A stretch of DNA of 64,000 nucleotides, taken from the NCBI RefSeq assembly GCF_000002235.5, contig NW_022145596.1, forward strand, positions 31,284,140 through 31,348,139, written 5' to 3'. Source of the stretch: Strongylocentrotus purpuratus (lineage: Eukaryota > Echinodermata > Echinoidea > Camarodonta > Strongylocentrotidae). The translations under genes were made by a program, and so were the position numbers. Shown in pieces: positions 56,778 through 64,000 of the stretch (position 1 is the stretch's first letter; each line of letters opens with the position of its first letter). The notes below the pieces were generated by a model. That model was given only the letters and a program-made list of their open reading frames with translations, was not told where the DNA came from and did no database searches.

Positions 56778-57530
56778 ACTGTTTTTTTGCTCCTTATTTG
56801 AAAATATGTAAAAATGTCAGTTTTTCGTGTTTTGCACACTTTCTTAGGGTTTATGAATTATGTGCTTACATTTTGCCCTGTTTCTCAGCAGATATAACTC
56901 TAATCTCAACCAAATTTATAAACAATCTTTGTAAACTATACAACAATAGGTAGACAAAATTATTTTATTTTATTTTATTGTCTTCAATTACTAATGACGT
57001 CATAAATTTGCATATATTTTGATATGCAAATTTCTGTCTCAAAACATGTCAAAATCACCTGAAAGTTGTATTTTGTCTGCTATTATCATGAAATAAGTTT
57101 TCAAACCCCCTAATTTGGTGTAAAATTGTTCATTGATATGTTATCTGATGTTTCCTGCAAAAAAAATTCAATCAACTCATGTAGATATTGTTTTTTTCTC
57201 CATTATTTTGTATGTAAACATATCAGTTTTCAGTGTATTGTACATTTTCTTAAGGTTTGTGAATTATGTGCTTACACTTTAACCTGTTTCTCATCAGATA
57301 TAGGTCTAATCTCCATCAAAGTAATAAACACTATTTTTAAATCATACAACAACAGGTAAACAAAATCATTTTAATTTATTTTGTTGTCTTCAATTATTAA
57401 TGACGTCATAAATTTGCATATATTTAATAAGCAAATTTCTGTCTCAAAACCAGTCAAAATCACCTAAAAGTTGTATTTTGACTGCTATTATCATGAAACA
57501 AGTTTTCTAGCCCCCTAATTTGATGTTTGA
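56778..57530 (+). repeat. Two direct copies of an approximately 345-bp sequence
   Basis: 56778-57124 and 57187-57530, about 409 bp apart, share GAATTATGTGCTTACA, TGACGTCATAAATTTGCATA and CCCCCTAATTTG. Non-coding. Confidence 0.8.
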
Positions 57531-57769
57531 AGGAACATGGCCATTGAGGAACTAACAAAACTGCTATCTTGAAATTTAAATTGGTCAGTGGTTGTTAATT
57601 CTACAGACGCGGATCCAGGATTTCTTAGGGGTGGGGGCCCAAATTTGAAATCAATTTGAAATTTAGTGTGCTGAAATCTGAAAAATCGTGCCGGCCAATA
57701 TTTCGCTCATTGGACGCCAGGGAGGGGGGGGGGGGCCTATCTCCCAAATAGGTAAAATTTACGTATTTT

Positions 57770-58690
57770 TTCCAGCCCAGGGATTTTATACATCAAATCA
57801 TCGTCGGATGAGCATACTTATATACCTTATTTGTGACACTGGCAGGTCACGAATTGGCGTGGGGTCCAGGAGACGGAGCCCCCGGAGGCTATGGGGTTTT
57901 ATTCATCAAATAATCGTCGGATGAGCATAATTTTATACCTAATATTTTGTGACACTGGCAGGTCACGAATTAGCGTGGGGTCCAGGGGGCGGGCCCCCGG
58001 AAGCTCAGGGGTCCGGGCAATAAACAACCGTCAGATGAGCATATTTTTTATACCTAATTTGTGACACTGGCAGGTCACGAGTTGACGTGGGGTGCAGTGG
58101 GCGGGCCCCCGGAAGCTCAGGGGTCCGGGCAATAAACAACCGTCAGATGAGCATATTTTTTTATACCTATAATTTGTGACACTGGCAGGTCACGAATTGA
58201 CGTGGGGTGCAGTGGGCGGGCCCCCGGAAGCTCAGGGGTCCGGGCAATAAACAACCGTCAGATGAGCATATTTTTATACCTAATTTGTGACACTGGCAGG
58301 TCCCGAATTGACGTGGGGTGCAGGGGGCGGAGCCCCCGGAAGCTCAGGAGTTTTGGGTAATAAACAACCGTCAGATGAGCATATTTTTATACCTAATTTG
58401 TGACACTGGCAGGTCACGAATTGACGTGGGGTCCAGGGGGCGGAGCCCCCAGAAGCTCAGGGGTTTTGGGCAATAAATTACTATCAGATGAGCATGATTT
58501 TATACCTAATTTGTGGCACTGGCAGGTCACGAATTAACTGGGCGGAGCCCCCGGAAGCTAAAGGGTTTTGGGCAATAAATAACCGTCAGATGAGCATATT
58601 GTTATACCTTATTTGTGATACTGGCAGGACTGTGTTGGGTCCAGGGGCGCGCAGTGGAGCCCAAGAAGCTCAGGGGTTTTATACATTAAA
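57770..58690 (+). repeat. 113-bp tandem repeat, about eight units
   Basis: CAGATGAGCAT or CGGATGAGCAT recurs at about 57806, 57918, 58035, 58146, 58259, 58373, 58488 and 58589. Each unit has GGCGGAGCCCCCGGAAGCTC, a small perfect hairpin, and TTTGTGACACTGGCAGGTCA. Confidence 0.9.
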
Positions 58691-59110
58691 TTATCATCTG
58701 ACCGTAGTTAAATATCTAAAAACTTTTGAGCTTCCTGGGACTCTGCCCCCTGGGCCCCTGGATGGTCATCTGACCGTAATTAAATACCTAAAACCTCTGA
58801 GCTTCCGGGAGCTCTGCCCACTGGACCCCACCAAGGGCCCGAAGGCGGGCCCCTGGATGTTCATCTGACCGTAATTTAATGCCTAAAAACCCTGAGCTTT
58901 CGGGGGCTCAGCCCCTCGACCCCTCGACCCCATGCCGGGGCTCAGGCCCTGGACCCCACGCAAATTTAAGCTCTACCTGATCGTTAATACTCCCCTTTGA
59001 AAAATGTTCCGCGGGGCCTACATGTAACGTGTACGAGTGGTGGTAGTGCAGATTTTTCTTCTCCCCCCTCCCTTCCAAACGTTTTTGCTCATTACGCCAC
59101 TGCCCCTGGA
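58690..59110 (-). repeat. Inverted partial units and flanking module of the 113-bp repeat
   Basis: Opposite orientation to the array. 58900-59110 matches the reverse complement of about 27790-28010 and ends in CTCATTACGCCACTG. Confidence 0.75.
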
Positions 59111-59784
59111 AGGTGAGGCCCCTGGAATGTTTACCCCTCTTCCCCAATCCCAAACTGTTTCCGGCGCGCCTGCTCCTACTAGGCGCGGATCCAGGATTTC
59201 TTAGGGATGGGGGCCCAATTTTATTTTTTTTTGCTCCTGAAAATTTGAAAATTCGCTTAGTTGGGGGGTTGGGGGGGGGGGGGGTAGTGAGCACATTTTG
59301 TTTTTGGTCCTCGAAAATTTGAAAAATTTTACCCAACCCCCCCCCCCCCCCCTTGAGCGTCAGGGGCGTCTCCCAAGAAAGGTAAAATTAACGTGGGGGG
59401 GGGGGAGGTGCCGGGCTCGCCCCCCCCCCCTGGATCCGCCACTGACTCGTTCCCCCTCCAAGAGTAGAAATCTTTTGCAATTTGAGAACCACATTTGGCG
59501 CATTAATGTTCACCTGCACTTCCTGGAAAAAAACGAGGCCTTCTGATTGGTTAGAAGTTAGAGAAAAGTGATCCGTCAGGTCGCGAGACGTGCTCACTAC
59601 CCCCCCCCCCTCCCCACCGAGCGAATTTGCGGCCGGCGCGATTTTCAAATTTTCGGGAGCAAAAAAAAAAAAAAATTAGTGCTCCATACCCCCCTCCCCC
59701 ACTGAACGCATTTCGACCGGCGCGATCGGGAGCAAAAGAAAATAATAGGGCCCCACCCCTAAGAAACCTGGATCCGCGTCTGGG

Positions 59785-60394
59785 GGGGGGGGGGTTGCCC
59801 CTGGCTGTTATCCCATTATTCCTCATGCTCTCGCACCTCGCCTTCTATCTTTGTTTAGTGCTCTTTCATTTTTTTCTTTCTCCTTTGACAAACAAAAATT
59901 CTCTCTTTCCCCCTTTTTTCATCTCTTTTTTGGGGGGTTCTTCTGGTCCTTTTTTTGTTGGGGGGGGGGGGGGGGCTACACGCCTGGCAAGAGGGACCCT
60001 ATATTATGCACACTGCAAAATTGCATCCCCCGCCCCTTTTCCGGTTAAAGAACACCTTCGTATAATATCATCCCCATTTCTTTCTTTTCCCATCTCATTA
60101 TTATCCTTCCCCCCCCCCCACCCTTTCTCTTCTCCGTCTTTCCCCTTTCTTCCTTTTCCGCCTTTTCTCTCCTCTCTCCTTTCTCTCCTCCATCTTTTCT
60201 TCTTCTTTCTCTCGATCTTCCCTCTTCTTTCCCTTTTCCCCCTTTTTCTTTCCCTCTCCCTTTTCTACTTTTCTCCCTTTTTCTTTCCCCCTTCCCCCTT
60301 TCCCCCTTTTTTTTTTTACATTCTGAGGCATTCCTAAATGAGTAAACTGAATATTTTTTGTGGATATTTTACGCCCCACTGGATCCGCCCCTGC
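59785..60394. repeat. Poly-G and C/T-rich low-complexity DNA ending in a hAT-like terminus
   Basis: Holds poly-G at 59960 and C/T-rich DNA at 60060-60310, and ends ACTGGATCCGCCCCTG at about 60379-60394. Open frames are artefacts. Confidence 0.6.
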
Positions 60395-60419
60395 ATCAGA
60401 CGCTTCGAAAATTGATTTC

Positions 60420-60740
60420 TGTTTGCTCTTTCTGAATCACTCAACCATGGAGACAAAAGTATTCACGAGCGCATTATGATTTCATATACAATTCATGCTG
60501 CAAATACATACGGCCGGTAGATTGTATACTGAACAGGCAATAAATAATAGTGGGTTCTTGTGTGTTAGAGTGTCAGATTTCCTGGCGCGGCGCTCCATAT
60601 TAAATATATTAGCCTGCTCCAAACGGTTCTGTTTGCGGTCATATATGCTAATTGTTGAAGAAATTATGAAGAATATCGTGGCTATTTTGTGTGTTCTGCT
60701 GCACGTCTCTTCCAACTCAGGTAGGAATCATGTATTTTCA
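60420..60740 (+). repeat. Inverted duplicate of IDS promoter region and exon 1
   Basis: Matches the reverse complement of 39361-39600, with about 90 extra bases between the two matching blocks. Confidence 0.9.
60666..60720 (+). CDS. Second IDS exon 1 on the plus strand (signal peptide)
   Basis: ATG opens [18 protein letters not shown] and ends with donor GTAGGA after 55 nt, phase 1. That phase is exactly what IDS exon 2 requires, and the leader is a better signal peptide end than the copy at 39367. No further sulfatase exon is visible up to 64000, so a divergent second IDS gene would have to continue beyond the window, or this is an orphan duplicate. Confidence 0.65.
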
Positions 60741-61017
60741 GTATCTCGTTTATGATATATACCATAGCCGGAAATGTCATATCGAAAATGATAAGCAGAC
60801 AAGCAGTAGATGAATGCATTTTTTGTTGTTTGGACTTTGGTCGTTGTGTTTTGGTGTGAATACCTGTGACCTGAAACCGTGTAGGCCTAGTAGTGTGGGC
60901 AGGGAAAAGGAGTGGAAGGAATGGAATTAGGATCGAGTGTGTGAGTATACAGTGAGTGTGAGAGAAATAGAGCCTTGATGTAGAGAGATAGAGATGAGTA
61001 GAGAGATAGAGATGAGT

Positions 61018-61019
<2 letters not shown>

Positions 61020-61056
<37 letters not shown>

Positions 61057-61128
61057 TAGAGAGAGCTGGAGAGAGACTAGGAAAGAGATCGAGGGGTGTG
61101 TGTGTGTGTGTGTGTGTTGGTTGATGGT

Positions 61129-61160
<32 letters not shown>

Positions 61161-61225
61161 CGGGAAAGAGATCGAGCGAGGGGTGTGTGTGGGTTGGTGA
61201 CAGAGAGAGAGAGAGAGAGAGAGTA
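61020..61225. repeat. (GA)n and (GT)n microsatellites
   Basis: Alternating GA and GT runs just downstream of the second IDS exon 1. Confidence 0.85.
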
Positions 61226-61324
61226 TAGACACATTGTCAATGGCTTCCACTAGCCACTCGTAACAACACAACCGTGTATACATGTTATCACGTGACTGAT
61301 TTATTATCATGTGATATCCGAGCT

Positions 61325-61570
61325 CAGTGCCGAAAGCAGGATTTTTTCAAGGGGGGGGGGGGGGGGGGGGGGGGCGTAAGAGCCGTTTTTTGTCCCAAAA
61401 ATTTCGCAACGACTCAAAAAATTACGCAATGACTCAGGGGGGGGGGGGGGGTATTTGGGGGCCATCCTTAAAAAAAATAATAATAATAAAAAAAATCATC
61501 AAAAATCACATACATAACAAAAATTGAGGGGGGGGGGGAGGGGTCAACCCCCTCGCTGCGTACGCGCCTG
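61325..61570. mobile_element. hAT-like MITE with 8-bp target duplication
   Basis: 246 bp, ends CAGTGCCGAAAGCAGG and CTGCGTACGCGCCTG, with perfect TCCGAGCT at 61317-61324 and 61571-61578. It contains a run of about 24 G. Confidence 0.85.
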
Positions 61571-61899
61571 TCCGAGCTTATACCGTCATGACTGATGTCA
61601 TACCCAGCACAGGCTAAACAAGGGAATCTCACATCCCTGGCTAGACTCATGTCAAGGGCAATTTGGTGGGAAAGGGGTCAAGCCATGGAGTGTAGGACTG
61701 ACTTCGCCAACAAGCTTCTCCCATTTTTTCCTTCTATCGAGCAATTAAATAAATTAATCATGAAAAAAAAAACAGCGGATGTTTCAACATTCCTTAAAAT
61801 TGATCAGATAAGAAGTTGTCGGACCGGTTTCACCAACAAGTTTTCCATGCACTTAGCATACAGAGTACATAACACAAAATTTTAATGTTCACATTTTTG

Positions 61900-62260
61900 A
61901 GAGAAAAGAAGCAGGTTCTCGGGTTCTCAGACCTGAAAAGGCCCAAAGATCGAGTTTAAAAATTTTTTTTGTAAAGAAAGAAAGAAAAAAGAACTAAAAG
62001 AAAACTAGAACTGTTATTTTAGGAGCTCCCGGGTAAAAAAATAACATAAAAAATAATGGATGGCGGGTAGAGGGGGCAGTGTCACACCAACCCCACCCAC
62101 CCACCAACATATCCTTGTCTCAGCCTCTTTTTAATGTAACTTGCACATTTTACAAGCTCATTATATTTCTTTAAATGCTATAGCCTTGCCATTATGAAGT
62201 GTAGAGCTCAAGGATGTGAAGCTAGTTTGACGCTATACAAGAAGCCTCTTACCATTATTA
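61900..62260 (+). repeat. Interspersed element, inverted relative of 27215-27510
   Basis: Ends in GACGCTATACAAGAAGCC and ATT triplets. Relative to IDS exon 1 it has the same orientation as the left-hand copy. Confidence 0.65.
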
Positions 62261-62298
62261 TTATTATTACTATCATCATTATTATTACTATCATCATT

Positions 62299-63959
62299 GC
62301 AATGACGAACCTTCGTCATTGCCTTGTTTTCGTTCACATTCTGCCCCATTCTGCATTAATATTCTCCTCCTTGTTTTCGTTTTCTTCCTTATCGTCAGGA
62401 AATCGCATTCGTTTTGCACGTAGTGCTTGTTATTCCTAGTTAGGTACTTTCCTCATGTCCTTTTCCTTTCAAATTTCATAGGCATAGTCTCTAACATCTC
62501 ATCAAGGTCACTACATTCTTCGATTCTCGAAATCACTCATGCATAACCGTGCAGGCGCCATTTTGTCCGTTTCTGGTCCATTTTAAGGCCTCTCTTTCTT
62601 CCTTCCTATCTCCACTATTCTAGATCCTACACATTTCTAATAAATTCCCCTAGATAGTCTAAGAGATGTTCTTTCATCTGCGACGTATAACCTGACCTTC
62701 AAAATGCCATCTTCGTACTCAAAATTCAAATCTGAAACTGACTGCGTCAAAAATCTCTCAAATTCTTAAAAAATGGACCCCTAAAAATCTAAAACTGCCA
62801 TAACTTTCTCATATAAATTCCGTTTTGTGTTTAAATCTCACATTATCCTTATCTCATAATTGCACATAGCCATGCCAAATTTCATGCTCCAATGACTATG
62901 CAAAACATAAATAGCGCCCTCTAAAGTTCTGGGAATTGGCTTTCTCTCTGTGGCCGTATCTCCATAATGGCTTGGCAAACCCGTACTCTTTTTTGGATTT
63001 AGATACTTGAAGATATGCCCTTTCCAGCCATATACAAAATTATATACCCTATAACTGACCAAATATGAGAAAATTGCCCTCCAAATTCGCCATTTTCAAG
63101 AAAATTGAGAAATAACTTCAACTTGCTCTAAACCGGCGATCTTTATACCTACATCAATGAAACTTGGCAGACACATGTATCCATATACGTGACAACTGTC
63201 TGCTAAGTTTGGTAAATTGTAATGCCCTATTCGCCAAGTTATCGCCAAAAATGATGAATTTACTATGCTTTACGTATTAGCGCGTTTGATGCGTGCAGTA
63301 CGTTTTGCGCAGATGACAATGGTGTCAAACTGACCGCACTGAAGTGCCCTTTCGAATGATACCAAGTATGGTATATGTTCACGCACAAAATTGTGAGTAA
63401 ATCACATTTGAACAAGTACGAATTCCGCCGAGTTTCCATGACGTCATTTGTTAAGACTGTTATTCGGTTGTGTTAGTATGGGCGGCCGTTCGTGCCAAAG
63501 CACGCGTCGTAACATGTTCATCATGCACCAAGTCATATTGGTTTTGCACGCAGTGCTTGCGAGCCCTTTCTAGATCCCTTCCTCTACTCCAATTCCCTTC
63601 AAAATTCGTAGGCGTAGTCTCTAGCATTCCTTCAAGATCACTAAATTCTTCGTTCTCCGGAAACCCTCATGCATGACCGTCCAGGCACCAATTTTTCCGT
63701 TTCGGGCCGTTTTGGTGACCTTTCTTTCGCCCTAACTATCTCCACTATCACAGAAGCTACAGACTTCTTTCATATTGCTCTGGATAGTCCGAGAGTAGCT
63801 CCTTCGTTTGACACGTAGAAACATGGCGTCATTGCACGCACATCGTTGTGACACGATTGCATTTCTAGTTATTATTATTTTCATCATTGTTTTTTAAATA
63901 ATAATTATCCTTATTAGTAGCAGTGTAGTATTTTTGCAATGACGAACCTTCGTCATTGC
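62299..63959 (+). repeat. Direct-repeat region with palindromic 24-mer at both ends
   Basis: GCAATGACGAACCTTCGTCA, completed by TTGC, lies at 62299-62322 and again at 63936-63959, each followed by CTTGTTTTCGTTCACATTCT. Inside, 62412-62580 and 63545-63715 are diverged direct copies. No gene; the repeat continues past the right edge. Confidence 0.7.
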
Positions 63960-64000
63960 CTTGTTTTCGTTCACATTCTTCTTATTAATATTCTTACTTC

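Larger units (their letters stand above)
57605..59785. mobile_element. Composite of hAT-like element ends around a tandem array
   Basis: CAGACGCGGATCCAGGATTT at about 57604 is answered by the inverted form near 59765-59783 (GGATCCGCGTCTG). Further copies of the same terminus lie at about 59182 and 59430-59446. No transposase and no clear target duplication; probably nested insertions. Confidence 0.6.

Noticed and set aside
59627-60337. 236-codon open frame
   Set aside because: Crosses hAT-like ends, poly-G and C/T-rich DNA; no domain.
60740-64000. Further exons of a second IDS gene
   Set aside because: I looked for the DD, CAPSR, HKPHIP and GDHG regions on the plus strand and saw none before the window ends.

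Overview
The window is animal nuclear DNA, and an echinoderm, most likely a sea urchin, is the best guess. This is an inference. It rests on intron-rich metazoan genes in very repeat-rich, AT-rich DNA, tRNA-derived SINEs with (ATT)n tails, many short terminal-inverted-repeat elements with long poly-G tracts, and a large foldback element resembling the TU foldback elements known from sea urchins. No species can be named from the sequence alone.

Three protein-coding genes can be assembled exon by exon, all on the minus strand. (1) Bases 350-14607 hold the 5' thirteen coding exons (about 757 residues) of a secreted sushi/EGF-repeat protein with a GCC2/GCC3-type cysteine module. Every intron is phase 1, and the 3' part lies beyond base 1. 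(2) Bases 20246-26852 hold six intact exons of iduronate-2-sulfatase (IDS), with all catalytic residues present. A signal-peptide first exon lies 12.5 kb upstream at 39367-39423. (3) Bases 41910-54415 hold a complete 12-exon mitochondrial asparaginyl-tRNA synthetase (NARS2-like, 488 residues), including one GC-AG intron. The three genes have unrelated jobs (extracellular matrix or adhesion, lysosomal glycosaminoglycan breakdown, mitochondrial translation) and are simply neighbours.

The rest is mobile and repetitive DNA. IDS intron 1 contains a 6.4 kb foldback element (28371-34791). Its arms carry an apparently identical 109-bp triplicate and a roughly 120-bp purine/pyrimidine ladder with poly-G blocks. 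Other content includes LINE remains at 16.6-19.8, 52.6-53.4 and 54.8-56.4 kb, hAT-like MITEs (two with perfect 8-bp target-site duplications), tRNA-derived SINEs, a 1.27 kb minisatellite, a roughly 113-bp tandem family at 57.8-58.7 kb that is also dispersed, and several near-perfect hairpins.

The most notable observation is a second copy of the IDS promoter and first exon at 60666-60720 on the opposite strand, beyond NARS2. That copy has the splice phase needed by IDS exon 2. The copy in front of the gene body carries two extra bases and does not. So either a divergent second IDS gene starts here and runs off the right edge, or there is a rearrangement, allelic or assembly issue. No clearly new multi-gene system was found.
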